From positions 672,795-736,794 of the forward strand of contig JAOSJK010000012.1 of assembly GCA_027494135.1 (NCBI GenBank): a stretch of DNA of 64,000 bases, written 5' to 3'. This DNA is from Acidimicrobiia bacterium. Lineage in GTDB: Bacteria > Actinomycetota > Acidimicrobiia > IMCC26256 > PALSA-610. The translations under genes were made by a program, and so were the position numbers. This document shows, piece after piece, positions 1-7,870 of the stretch. Under the pieces are notes generated by a model. It was not told where the DNA came from and ran no database searches. It was given only the letters and a program-made list of their open reading frames with translations. The stretch's first letter is position 1. The number at the start of each line of letters is the position of its first letter.

Positions 1-1
1 G

Positions 2-598
<597 letters not shown>

Positions 599-622
599 CC
601 GACGGAACTCCAAGGAGACGGA

Positions 623-1530
623 ATGCTTCTCGACGGCAAGGTTGCGATCGTCACCGGTTCAGGGCGGGGCCTCGGCCGCGCCGAGGCACTCGAGCTCGCT
701 CGACAAGGAGCGCGGGTGGTCGTACAGGATCTGGAGGTCACGCGCGACGGAGCGACACCGGCCGACTCCGCGAGCGAGCAGGTGGCAGAGGAGATCCGCA
801 GCGCCGGGGGCGAGGCGATCGTCAGCCACGGAGACGTAGCCGACTGGGACTACGCGCGTGGTCTGGTCCAGCTCGCCGTCGACACCTACGGAAGCCTCGA
901 CATCGTCGTCAACAACGCCGGGATCCTGCGCGACCGGATGATCTTCAACCTCGGCGAGGACGAGTGGGACGCCGTGATGCGCGTGCACCTCAAGGGTCAT
1001 GCTGCGATGTCGCGCTGGGCCACCGGGTACTGGCGCGACAAGTCGAAGGAGGCCGGCGGCGCGGTGTACGGCCGAATCGTGAACACGTCGTCCGAAGCGA
1101 TGTTCGGATCGCCGGGGCAGCCGAACTACGCGGCGGCCAAGGCGGGCATCAGCGCCCTCACGATCTCGACGGCGCGAGCAGTGCTGCGATACGGAGTCAC
1201 GGCGAACGCGATCGCGCCGAGGGCGCGCACGCGCATGACCGAGGACCTCGGCATGTTCAGTGAGCCCGAGGAGGGCTTCGATGCGTGGGCGCCGGAGAAC
1301 GTCCGCCGCTGGTAGCGGTGCTGGCATCGCCTGCCGCGGCGAACATCTCCGGCCAGGTCTTCATCGTGTACGGGGGCATGGTCAATCTCCTCGCCGGACC
1401 CTCGATCGAGCACCGCTTCGACACCGAGGGGCGCTGGGACTCAACCGCACTCGCCGCGACTCTCGAGCCGTTCTTCGCCGACCGCCGGCCGATCGAAGAC
1501 GGCTTCACCGGAACCGCGCTGGCGATGTAG
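623..1530 (+). CDS. Short-chain dehydrogenase/reductase, frameshifted near base 1303
   Basis: A classical NAD(P)-dependent SDR of about 302 residues. Visible motifs are TGSGRGLGR (cofactor loop), NNAG, a Ser region (NTSSEA) and the catalytic YAAAK. Length and sequence resemble the bacterial 17-beta-HSD type 4-like hydroxyacyl-CoA dehydrogenases of beta-oxidation, which fits the thiolase just upstream. The first frame runs to a stop at 1315. The natural continuation (PPLVAVLASPAAANISGQ, then FIVYGG) lies one base back and ends at 1530. The total length is one base short of a multiple of three, so one base appears to be missing in the GTCCGCCG stretch. Sequencing error is more likely than true decay, because both halves are well conserved. 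Confidence 0.85.
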
Positions 1531-1603
1531 CGGTGGCGGGCTCACCGTCTCCCGCTCTTCGCCATTGGTCAACACCGACTGCATCCCTGGATCGGCGGCC
1601 CGC

Positions 1604-2625
1604 ATGAGCGAGATGCGCATCGACGTGGGCCTGGTCGTCACTCCCGACCAGGCCGCTGCCAGAGCGCAGAGCTGGCCGCCACCGGAGTCGACGGCCTCTT
1701 CACGTTCGAGAACGCGCACGACGTCTTCTTTCCGCTCGTCATGGCGGCGACCGCGACCGAGGTCGACCTGATGACGAACGTCGCGATCGCCTTCCCGCGA
1801 AGTCCGGTGCACCTCGCACACAGCGCGTACGACCTCCAGGTGCTGTCGCGCGGGCGCTTCCGGCTCGGACTCGGCTCGCAGGTGCGCGCTCATGTCGAGC
1901 GCCGCTACGGGGCGACATGGTCGAGGCCCGCGGCGCGGATGCGCGAGATGGTGCTCGCGATCAAGGCGCTCTTCGCGTGCTGGGAGGGCGAGGCGCCGCT
2001 CGACTTCCGCGGCGAGTTCACCACGCACACGCTGATGACGCCCTACTTCGACCCGGGACCGAACCCCTACGGGCCACCACCCGTCCTCGTCGGCGCTCTC
2101 GGCCCCAAGATGACGGAGGTCGCCGCCGAGGTCGCCGACGGGCTCCTCGTGATGCCGTTCAACAGCGAGCGGCACCTGCACGAGCGCACCCTGCCCGCCG
2201 TCGAGCGCGGGTTGGCTACCGCGGGGCGCTCGCCCGATGATCTCGCGGTCATCACCGAGGTGATCGTCGCTACCGGCCGCACCGACCAGGAGCTCGCCGA
2301 CGCCGCAGCCGGCGCGAAGACGCTGCTGGCGTTCTACGGCTCCACTCCTTCGTACCGACCGGTCCTCGATGTCGAGGGCTGGGGCGACCTGCAGCCCGAG
2401 CTGAACGCCCTCTCGAAGCGCGGCGAGTGGCAGCAGATGACCGCCCTGGTCGATGACACCATGCTGCAGACCCTCGCCGTCTGGGGAACACCAGACGAGT
2501 GCGCCCGCCGGATCGTCGACCGTTTCGGGTGGCTCGCCGGTCGAGTCTGCTGCTACTTCCCCTACGCGTCGATCACCGACGACACCATCGCAGAGCTCGT
2601 CTCCGCGATTCGCGTCGCTGCCTGA
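1604..2625 (+). CDS. LLM-class F420-dependent oxidoreductase, frameshifted near base 1660
   Basis: A luciferase-like (bacterial monooxygenase fold) oxidoreductase of about 340 residues, resembling the TIGR03617-type F420 proteins of actinobacteria. Supporting segments are the N-terminal MRIDVGLVV strand, LGLGSQVRAHVERR, MREMVLAIKALFACW and VGALGPKMTEVAAEVADG. The first part, from the ATG at 1604, is in one frame. From ELAATGVDGLFTFENAHDV onward the protein continues in another frame, again as if one base were lost. Proteins of this type use reduced F420 or FMN on unknown substrates and often sit in lipid and sterol catabolic loci, as here. The physiological reaction is unknown. Confidence 0.85.
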
Positions 2626-2684
2626 TCACCCACGATCGAGAGGCCTCTCGCGGGCCGTGCCACGATCGTAGATAGCATCCGGCC

Positions 2685-3363
2685 ATGACCGACGTGGATC
2701 ACTCCGCCGTCTACAGAGGCGTGCGCCTCCGCGTCAGCGACCTCGTCCGCGGCGTTCCCGATGATCAGCTGGATCAGCTCGCGCCTGCGACACCGAGCTG
2801 GCGTGTCCGTGACATCGTCTCCCATCTGGTCGGAGCGACCGCCGACGTGATCTTGGGAAACACCGACGGGCTGCCGGGCGATGCGTGGACCCAGGCCCAG
2901 GTGGACTCCCGATACCGCACGCCGATCTCCGAGGTGCTCGACGAGTGGGAGCGATGCTGCGAGGAGGTCGAGCCGATGATCGCCGGTTTCGATCCGATGC
3001 TGCGCCTGATGATGCTCACCGATGCCGTCACCCACGAGCACGACGTCCGCGGCGCGCTGGGCCGCCCCGGGGCGCGACTCCGACGGAGTCGCGTTCGGCT
3101 TCGACAGCGTCTCTCGAGGCATCGGCGGGCAGAGGGACGAAGCCGGAGCGCTGCGCATACTCCACGAAGCCGGCGAGACCGTCGTCGGTGCGGGAGAGCC
3201 AACCGCGACGCTGCGCGCGACTCGATTCGAGGTTCTGCGGGCCGCCGTCGGGCGCCGCTCCTACGACCAGATAGCGGCATGGAGCTGGGATGGCGTCGCG
3301 CTGCCCGAGAAGGTCGTCCTCGGCATGTTCGCCCCACCGCGCGAGACACCCCTGGAGGAGTAG
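2685..3363 (+). CDS. Maleylpyruvate isomerase/mycothiol-dependent DinB-fold protein, frameshifted near base 3070
   Basis: About 226 residues. The N-terminal half (LAPATPSWRVRDIVSHLVG, then DAVTHEHDVRGALG) has the WxVxDxxxHL and HExDxR signatures of the mycothiol-dependent maleylpyruvate isomerase N-domain (DinB/YfiT fold), with a His triad that would bind a metal. The C-terminal half follows in a second frame after a run of C and G bases (RDSDGVAFGFDSVS onward to 3363), consistent with one inserted base. Actinobacterial members are often of unknown substrate and are thought to use mycothiol as a thiol cofactor. It starts 59 bp after the LLM gene and may be co-transcribed with it. Confidence 0.75.
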
Positions 3364-3547
3364 CCCAGCCGCGCACCTCCCGATCGCTGGCCACCGCGAT
3401 CTCCGTGGACATCCCGGTGGTTGCGCAAGACGATGCACAGCTCGTGCCTCCGAGCATCGCGACGATCAGTCCCGTGATGCCGTGTACCGAGGTGCGATCA
3501 TCGAGGAGAGTCTCCTCGACCGTGCACCGCTCGCAAGAATCACCATC

Positions 3548-3839
3548 GTGCACTCGAAACGGTTCGACATCACTGATCCAACCGAAGAACAGCCCCCTGT
3601 CTGGACCGTTACAAACTTCGAGATCGATGATGCTCGGGCCGCCGACCTCGCTGCCGCCTAAGCATCGAGCCTCTCCCCTGGCCCCTGGTACGTCGACTAC
3701 AACAACGGCAACCACGCCTTCGTCGCCTTCGCCGATCGACTACGAGCGCGGTGACACAGCGACACTGGAGCAGGCGCGACAGCACGCGGTCGCCGTCGGC
3801 GTCCCGGCGTCGCAGATCGACTGGGCCGTTCCCGAGTAG
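3548..3839 (+). pseudogene. Decayed small conserved hypothetical gene
   Basis: Three short open segments read together as one protein of roughly 100 residues. They are VHSKRFDITDPTEEQPPVWT up to an in-frame TAA at 3659-3661, then GPWYVDYNNGNHAFVAFADR in the same frame, then DYERGDTATLEQARQHAVAV and an SQIDWAVPE tail one frame over. The pattern (WTVTxFE, WYVDxN, a YERGD helix, a QxDW end) resembles small actinobacterial proteins of unknown function. An internal stop plus a frameshift argue for real decay more than the single-indel genes elsewhere do. The GTG at 3548 is only a possible start. Confidence 0.5.
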
Positions 3840-3874
3840 CTCCGGCTGCCTCGGCACCACCGGACGGGCCATCT

Positions 3875-3907
3875 CCGCGCACCCCCACCGCGGAACCGAC
3901 CCATCTC
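3875..3907. repeat. Partial copy of the 47-nt inverted-repeat family
   Basis: This carries the right half of the repeat seen in full at 4611, 25837 and 32973: a CGCGCACCCCCACCGC loop followed by the GACCCATCTC arm. The left arm has been lost. It lies between two convergent genes, as a terminator-like element would. Like the copy at 4611 it is followed by GGGGCGGGCGTGG. Confidence 0.6.
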
Positions 3908-3956
3908 GAGGGGCGGGCGTGGGGGCCGCAACGCTCAAAGTCGGCCCCGGGCTGGG

Positions 3957-4511
3957 TCAGTGCCGCGCGGGCACTCTCCGAGCAGCGATCCCTGCGACAA
4001 GTCCAAGGAAGAGCAAGCACGCTGCAAGGGCCAGAGACACCGCGACCGAACCTCCAGTGCGGGGCAGATCGGAGTCGCGCCCGGGCGAGCCGCCTCCTGC
4101 GAGCGCGATGGCGAGCGACTGCTGTGGGGTGCCGTTCGCACCCCTGGCCGAGATGACCGCATCACCGGGGACGGCGGTGAGCGGCACCAATACGTCGGTC
4201 GAGAAGTTGAAGTCGGCGCCGGCATCCACAGTCGCGAGCGTCGACGCCACCCCGCCCTGTTCGAACACGATCCCGATTCCTGCATCCGGCACATTGGGCA
4301 GCGGGGATTCCTCACCCGGCGCGCTCGTGTCGTTGCACCCGACGAAGAAGTAGCTTCCCGACACGGTGATCGTGTCCCCCGCTACCACCTCAGTGGCGGA
4401 CAGACCGATCTCCGGGCCAACACACGACGCGCCCGCGGGGACCGGCACTGCGACAGAGGCCACCACCATGAGCGATCCGAACACTCCGAGTCGGATCGGG
4501 CGAACCCGCAT
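3957..4511 (-). CDS. LPXTG-anchored secreted protein
   Basis: A protein of about 184 residues with an N-terminal signal peptide (basic MRVRPIRLG, a hydrophobic stretch, then a VPAGAS cleavage region) and an extracellular domain rich in Ala, Gly, Ser and Asp. It ends with a sorting signal: LPRTGG, a hydrophobic helix and the basic tail AARRVPARH. This is the arrangement recognised by class sortases, which would link the protein to cell-wall peptidoglycan. The middle (SATEVVAGDTITVSGSYFF) looks like an Ig-like beta domain. No sortase gene is in the window. The ATG at 4511 is preferred because it directly precedes the signal peptide; a longer open frame upstream lacks support. Confidence 0.75.
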   Translation of the reverse strand: MRVRPIRLGVFGSLMVVASVAVPVPAGASCVGPEIGLSATEVVAGDTITVSGSYFFVGCNDTSAPGEESPLPNVPDAGIGIVFEQGGVASTLATVDAGADFNFSTDVLVPLTAVPGDAVISARGANGTPQQSLAIALAGGGSPGRDSDLPRTGGSVAVSLALAACLLFLGLVAGIAARRVPARH

Positions 4512-4610
4512 GAGCTCATCTTCACTCGACGCACTTCGCACGTCAAGAACAGCGCGCCCACGCGCGCCCGCCCGTCATCGCGTGCCGAGAGTCGTCGCGA
4601 CAGGGTCCGG

Positions 4611-4657
4611 GAGTTGGGTCACAACCGCGCACCCCCGCCGCGGAACCGACCCATCTC
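4611..4657. repeat. 47-nt inverted repeat, full length
   Basis: The arms are GAGTTGGGTC and GACCCATCTC (one mismatch) around a 27-nt loop holding the CGCGCACCCCC core. The length equals that of the copies near 25.9 and 33 kb. It stands immediately left of the acyl-CoA dehydrogenase remnant that begins at 4684, at the outer edge of the accessory island. Confidence 0.75.
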
Positions 4658-4683
4658 TCGGGGCGGGCGTGGAGACGCCGGCG

Positions 4684-4806
4684 GCTACGGAATCTGCAGG
4701 CCGAAGATGGTGCAGGCGATCACCAGCCTCTCGATCTCGGAGTCGCGGTGCCACTGCTCCGCCGGGTGGTCCTCGACGCAGCCGGCGCCGCCGAGGTCTT
4801 GGACGG
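4684..4806 (-). pseudogene. 3' remnant of an acyl-CoA dehydrogenase gene (outermost att-like copy)
   Basis: On the minus strand this encodes about 40 residues (DLGGAGCVEDHPAEQWHRDS, then IERLVIACTIFGLQIP and stop) that match the C-terminus of the intact dehydrogenase at 16518-17741. The catalytic-loop segment KIYTIFEGTS has been removed by an in-frame 30-nt deletion. Unlike the inner copies, homology continues beyond the 75-bp core into the gene body. It therefore looks like the end of an older gene copy and not a simple integrase scar. It marks the left limit of the island. Confidence 0.75.
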
Positions 4807-4859
4807 CGGGCGGCGAGAAAGGACGCGACTCCGCACGTCCGACCTGCGAGAATGACGTC

Positions 4860-5183
4860 GTGACCAGGGATGCATCGACTCCGAGCGCTGTCGAGGGCTT
4901 CAGCGTCGATGCGGACCGCCTCGCCGAGATCTGCCACCGGTACCGACTCGCGGAGCTTGCGGTGTTCGGTTCCGCTGCGCGCGGCGACCTGCAACCGGGG
5001 AGCGACATCGACCTGCTCTACGTGCTAGGTCCCGACGCTCAACTCGGCTGGAGGATCGAGGAGCTCGCGGAGGAGCTTGCCACGCTGTTCGGGCGACCCG
5101 TCGATCTGGTGTCGAAACGACACTTGCACGAGTTGCTGCGCGAACAGATCCTCCACGACGCACGCACGCTGTATGCAGCGTGA
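4860..5183 (+). CDS. MNT-type nucleotidyltransferase antitoxin
   Basis: 107 residues starting at GTG 4860. The minimal nucleotidyltransferase motif is clear: FGSAARGDLQPGSDIDLLYV (the GSxxRG...SDxDL pattern), followed by a helix with PVDLVSKR. Such MNT proteins pair with HEPN ribonucleases. In characterised pairs the MNT partner neutralises the HEPN toxin by adding AMP near its active-site Tyr. The next gene starts inside this one (11-nt overlap), so the two are translationally coupled. No other in-frame start is available upstream that does not run into remnant DNA. Confidence 0.85.
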   Translation: MTRDASTPSAVEGFSVDADRLAEICHRYRLAELAVFGSAARGDLQPGSDIDLLYVLGPDAQLGWRIEELAEELATLFGRPVDLVSKRHLHELLREQILHDARTLYAA

Positions 5184-5520
5184 TCGCGTTCTCTTAGCCG
5201 AGATGATCGACGCCGGTGAGCGCGCGATCTCGCTGGTGACCGGACAGAGCGTCCTCGACCTCGAGCATGACGAGACGCGCCGTGATGCCGTCCTTTGGAA
5301 CTTCACCGTTCTGGGGGAGGCCGCCGGGCAGGTCTCCGAGGCGATCCGGCACCGTCATCCAGCTGTCACGTGGCAGAACCCGATACGCCTGCGCAACCGG
5401 ATCGTGCACGGCTACTGGTCGATCGACCTCGAGATCTTGTACACGACGGCGACGGAGCTCCTGCCAGACTTCGTCGCCGCGCTACAGGCCGTGGTCGCGT
5501 TGGAGTTCCCCGACGCGTGA
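5173..5520 (+). CDS. HEPN-domain (DUF86/HepT-like) toxin
   Basis: 115 residues, helical, with the HEPN ribonuclease signature RLRNRIVHGYW (the RX4-6H motif followed by Tyr) near residue 80. Family members are RNases of type VII toxin-antitoxin systems. The Arg/His pair forms the active site of the dimer, and the Tyr is the site modified by the MNT partner encoded just upstream. ATG 5173 overlaps the MNT stop by 11 nt. The pair lies between two copies of the acyl-CoA dehydrogenase 3' end, which suggests it arrived as, or remains from, an integrated element. Confidence 0.85.
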   Translation: MQRDRVLLAEMIDAGERAISLVTGQSVLDLEHDETRRDAVLWNFTVLGEAAGQVSEAIRHRHPAVTWQNPIRLRNRIVHGYWSIDLEILYTTATELLPDFVAALQAVVALEFPDA

Positions 5521-5678
5521 CGGACCGGCCGCTCGGTCCACCGAACGACGCTTCCCCGATCATCTCGAAGCCATCGGACCGTCGAATGAACGACTCATCG
5601 CACGGAGTCGGCGGCTCCCCGGCGCCATGCAGCTCGCACGCGCCGAGCCGTTAGGCCGCTCGCGCCGCTCAGTGCTAC
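5521..5678. other. Non-coding link between HEPN gene and att core B
   Basis: 158 bp with no supported gene. Nothing recognisable was seen other than the approach to the att-like repeat at 5679. With the repeat and arm region that follow, this forms a 392-bp gap before the next gene. Confidence 0.4.
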
Positions 5679-5753
5679 GGAATCTGCAGGCCAGGGACGG
5701 TGCGGGCGATCACCAGGCGCTGGATCTCGGAGGTGCCCTCGAAGATCCTGAAG
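5679..5753. repeat. att-like core B (diverged copy of dehydrogenase 3' end)
   Basis: A 75-bp copy of the 3' end of the dehydrogenase gene at 16518-17741. It keeps GGAATCTGCA, GGTGCGGGCGATCACCA and GGTGCCCTCGAAGATC but differs at scattered positions. Similarity stops where the perfect core repeats also stop. It is followed by a segment shared with copies C and D, which would be the left arm of the attachment site. Confidence 0.75.
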
Positions 5754-5847
5754 CTCTGGCCCGCTCGTCCGCCGCGTGTCGGCACCTGCCCTGACCTCGG
5801 CATTCGCGTCCGCGCAGGCCGTCGAGTCCGACGCGTACCGGCGAGTA

Positions 5848-5871
5848 GTAGGGATGAGAGTAGGGATGAGC
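5848..5871 (+). repeat. GTAGGGATG arm-type direct repeats (two) at core B
   Basis: Two copies of GTAGGGATGAGM at 12-bp spacing (5848 and 5860), about 95 bp from the core. The same motif stands at equal distance from cores C and D and again between the integrase gene and the core at 16522. This is the layout expected of arm-binding sites for a tyrosine integrase. Confidence 0.6.
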
Positions 5872-5890
5872 GAGAGCCTCCGCGCCTCTA

Positions 5891-5904
5891 GATATCGCGA
5901 TATC
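5891..5904. promoter_or_regulatory. Palindromic operator before RHH antitoxin copy 1
   Basis: A perfect 14-bp palindrome, GATATCGCGATATC, ending 8 bp before the antitoxin ATG. RHH antitoxins usually repress their own operon by binding such palindromes. It is one of the few AT-rich spots here and probably overlaps the promoter. Confidence 0.65.
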
Positions 5905-5912
5905 ATACTTTC

Positions 5913-6122
5913 ATGACGAAGCAGACCACGGTCCGCCTTCCCGAAGCGCTCGCGGATCAAGCCGAAGCAGTGGCACGGGTACAAGGCAAGAGCGTGAACG
6001 CATTGATCGTCGACTCCCTCGCCGCCGAAGTCGAACGGGTGCGCGCCGACAAGGACTTCACGAAGCGGGCGCACGCGTTGCTCGCGCGCGACAAGGAGCT
6101 GCTCGACCGACTAGCCAAGTGA
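5913..6122 (+). CDS. Ribbon-helix-helix antitoxin, copy 1
   Basis: 69 residues. The N-terminal strand TTVRLPEALADQAEAVAR and the NALIVDSLAAEVERV helix fit a MetJ/Arc ribbon-helix-helix DNA-binding domain; the charged C-terminal tail would bind and block the Doc toxin. The protein is identical to that of copy 2 at 6796. The stop codon overlaps the start of the Doc gene by 4 nt, and a palindromic operator lies just upstream. Doc is more often paired with Phd-type antitoxins, so the RHH pairing is a variant. Confidence 0.85.
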   Translation: MTKQTTVRLPEALADQAEAVARVQGKSVNALIVDSLAAEVERVRADKDFTKRAHALLARDKELLDRLAK

Positions 6123-6517
6123 CGCGCTACGTCTCGCTCGCCGAGTACTTCTGGCTAGCGGAGCAAGTCACCGGCATCGAAGCAGCGGTGTTGGTGAAGG
6201 CGGCGCGCGTCGATCTCGCGGACTCGGCGTTGCATGCACCGCAGGCCGGCTTTGGCGAGGAGGAGTTCTACCCGGATCTTCTCGACAAGGCCGCGGTCCT
6301 CACGTGTCGACTTGCCTGGAACCATCCGTTGCCCGACGGCAACAAGCGCGCGGCGTGGGCAGCACTCGTGATGTTCATCGACCTCAACGACGGCTCATGG
6401 GAACCCGACCCACCGAATGTCGACGACGCCGAAACCGCGATGCTGTCTGTCGCGGCCCACGACGTCGACGAGGAGTGGCTCGCGCAATGGCTCCAGCGAC
6501 GCGTGCGGTTCGCATGA
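6119..6517 (+). CDS. Doc-type Fic-fold toxin, copy 1
   Basis: 132 residues with the Fic/Doc active-site loop HPLPDGNKRAAW near residue 65, matching HxFxDGNKR with Leu for Phe. Doc toxins phosphorylate elongation factor EF-Tu and stop translation; other Fic proteins AMPylate targets. The start overlaps the antitoxin stop by 4 nt (ATG within AAGTGACGC uses GTG 6119). The second copy at 7002 differs by one residue (Gln to Arg near the C-terminus). Both copies appear intact. Confidence 0.87.
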   Translation: MTRYVSLAEYFWLAEQVTGIEAAVLVKAARVDLADSALHAPQAGFGEEEFYPDLLDKAAVLTCRLAWNHPLPDGNKRAAWAALVMFIDLNDGSWEPDPPNVDDAETAMLSVAAHDVDEEWLAQWLQRRVRFA

Positions 6518-6549
6518 CCGCGTGCGCGACACGCGCCTATCGCGGCTAC

Positions 6550-6624
6550 GGAATCTGCAGGCCAGAGATGGTGCGGGCGATCACCAGCCGCTGGATCTCC
6601 GAGGTGCCCTCGAAGATCGTGTAG
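6550..6624. repeat. att-like core C (dehydrogenase 3' end copy)
   Basis: A 75-bp direct repeat nearly identical to cores D (7433) and E (16522); the visible difference is GCAGG in place of GCATG near the start. On the minus strand it encodes the dehydrogenase C-terminus ending in QIP and a stop. It separates the two RHH/Doc cassettes. Confidence 0.85.
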
Positions 6625-6718
6625 CTCTGGCCCGCTTGTCCGCCGCGTGTCGCCATGTGCCGTGACCTCGGCATTCGAGTCCGCGCAGGCCGTCGAATCC
6701 GCCGCCTACCGGCGAGTA

Positions 6719-6754
6719 GTAGGGATGAGAGTAGGGATGAGAGTAGGGATGAGC
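6719..6754 (+). repeat. GTAGGGATG arm-type direct repeats (three) at core C
   Basis: Three GTAGGGATGAGM units with 12-bp period (6719, 6731, 6743), one more than beside cores B and D. The change in repeat number is the main length difference between the two RHH/Doc cassettes. Confidence 0.6.
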
Positions 6755-6773
6755 GAGAGCCTTCGCGCCTCTA

Positions 6774-6787
6774 GATATCGTGATATC
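6774..6787. promoter_or_regulatory. Palindromic operator before RHH antitoxin copy 2
   Basis: GATATCGTGATATC, the same operator as at 5891 with one change at the centre, again 8 bp before the antitoxin start. Confidence 0.6.
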
Positions 6788-6795
6788 ATACTTTC

Positions 6796-7005
6796 ATGAC
6801 GAAGCAGACCACGGTCCGCCTTCCCGAAGCGCTCGCGGATCAAGCCGAAGCAGTGGCACGGGTACAAGGCAAGAGCGTGAACGCATTGATCGTCGACTCC
6901 CTCGCCGCCGAAGTCGAACGGGTGCGCGCTGATAAGGACTTCACGAAGCGGGCGCACGCGTTGCTCGCGCGCGACAAGGAGCTGCTCGACCGACTAGCCA
7001 AGTGA
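6796..7005 (+). CDS. Ribbon-helix-helix antitoxin, copy 2
   Basis: The same 69-residue protein as at 5913, encoded with only silent changes (for example GCT GAT for GCC GAC). It lies exactly 883 bp downstream of the first copy and is part of a tandem duplication of the whole cassette: att core, arm repeats, operator, antitoxin and toxin. The identical protein with silent differences suggests the copies are not brand new and that the protein is under purifying selection. Confidence 0.85.
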   Translation: MTKQTTVRLPEALADQAEAVARVQGKSVNALIVDSLAAEVERVRADKDFTKRAHALLARDKELLDRLAK

Positions 7006-7400
7006 CGCGCTACGTCTCGCTCGCCGAGTACTTCTGGTTAGCGGAGCAAGTCACAGGTATCGAAGCAGCGGTGTTGGTGAAGGCGGCGCGCGTCGATCTC
7101 GCGGACTCGGCGTTGCATGCACCGCAGGCCGGCTTCGGCGAGGAGGAGTTCTATCCGGATCTTCTCGACAAGGCCGCGGTCCTCACGTGTCGACTTGCCT
7201 GGAACCATCCGTTGCCCGACGGCAACAAGCGCGCGGCGTGGGCAGCACTCGTGATGTTCATCGACCTCAACGACGGCTCATGGGAACCCGATCCACCGAA
7301 TGTCGACGACGCCGAAACCGCGATGCTGTCTGTCGCGGCCCACGACGTCGACGAGGAGTGGCTCGCGCAATGGCTCCGGCGACGCGTGCGGTTCGCATGA
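7002..7400 (+). CDS. Doc-type Fic-fold toxin, copy 2
   Basis: 132 residues with the same HPLPDGNKR loop as copy 1; the single protein difference is Arg for Gln near residue 126. It overlaps the antitoxin stop by 4 nt. The region after the stop leads directly into att core D, the left end of the mobilizable element, so this pair stands at the element boundary where a stabilising addiction module would be useful. Confidence 0.87.
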   Translation: MTRYVSLAEYFWLAEQVTGIEAAVLVKAARVDLADSALHAPQAGFGEEEFYPDLLDKAAVLTCRLAWNHPLPDGNKRAAWAALVMFIDLNDGSWEPDPPNVDDAETAMLSVAAHDVDEEWLAQWLRRRVRFA

Positions 7401-7432
7401 CCGCGTGCGCGACACGCGCCTATCGCTGTTAC

Positions 7433-7507
7433 GGAATCTGCATGCCAGAGATGGTGCGGGCGATCACCAGCCGCTGGATCTCCGAGGTGCCCTCGAAGAT
7501 CGTGTAG
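7433..7507. repeat. Left attachment repeat (core D)
   Basis: A 75-bp perfect match to 16522-16596. After it the sequences part: CTCATCG here and ATCTTCG in the intact gene. Confidence 0.85.
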
Positions 7508-7870
7508 CTCATCGACCTACGCGCGCCGCGTGTCGGCATCTGCCCTGACCTCGGCATTCGCGTCCGCCGTTGACGCGCGCAGGCCGTCGAGTCCGCCGCC
7601 TATCGGCGAATAGTAGGGATGAAGGTAGGGATGCTCACCGGTCACCTCAGCGGAAGGCGTTCGGCGCATCGTCATCCCGGCGTTGATAACCGTCGCAGTG
7701 CCGCGATCTGCTTCCAGGCAGCTTCGCGCGGCCCTCACCTTCGTTCGTCGTTGAGCATCCCGGCGGCTTGGAAGCGCTTGATCATCTTGCCGGGTTTCAC
7801 CCCTTGGCCGGGACCTCATGCTTCAGCGGCCTGCGCTATCGGGCGAGGCGGCTCACCCGTTGCGCCGGAG
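7508..7870. other. Left arm and non-coding start of the element
   Basis: 363 bp without a supported gene. The first 110 bp share CCGCGTGTCGGCA, GACCTCGGCATTCG and GCAGGCCGTCGA with the regions after cores B and C. Two GTAGGGATG repeats follow at 7613 and 7625. Around 7740-7815 a minus-strand stretch, VKPGKMIKRFQAAGMLNDER, reads like the tail of a lost gene, possibly a transposase, but it is too short to name. Confidence 0.5.
7613..7636 (+). repeat. GTAGGGATG arm-type repeats (two) at left end of the element
   Basis: Units at 7613 and 7625 with 12-bp period, in the same orientation as those at cores B and C and at the right end (16452). Likely integrase arm sites. Confidence 0.6.

Noticed and set aside
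623..1530. Programmed ribosomal frameshifting in the SDR and other split genes
   Set aside because: There is no shared slippery site or following structure, and breaks occur in both directions in unrelated genes; sequencing indels explain them better.
3960..5183. One 407-codon gene on the plus strand
   Set aside because: The first 300 codons are antisense to the LPXTG gene and cross a repeat and an att remnant; only the last 107 codons (MNT protein) have a family pattern.
5173..5520. Start of the HEPN gene at 5077
   Set aside because: That frame would overlap the MNT gene by over 100 bp with no codon support; ATG 5173 gives the normal family length.
7740..7815. Transposase gene fragment
   Set aside because: VKPGKMIKRFQAAGMLNDER on the minus strand looks protein-like, but it is too short and lacks any catalytic motif to assign.
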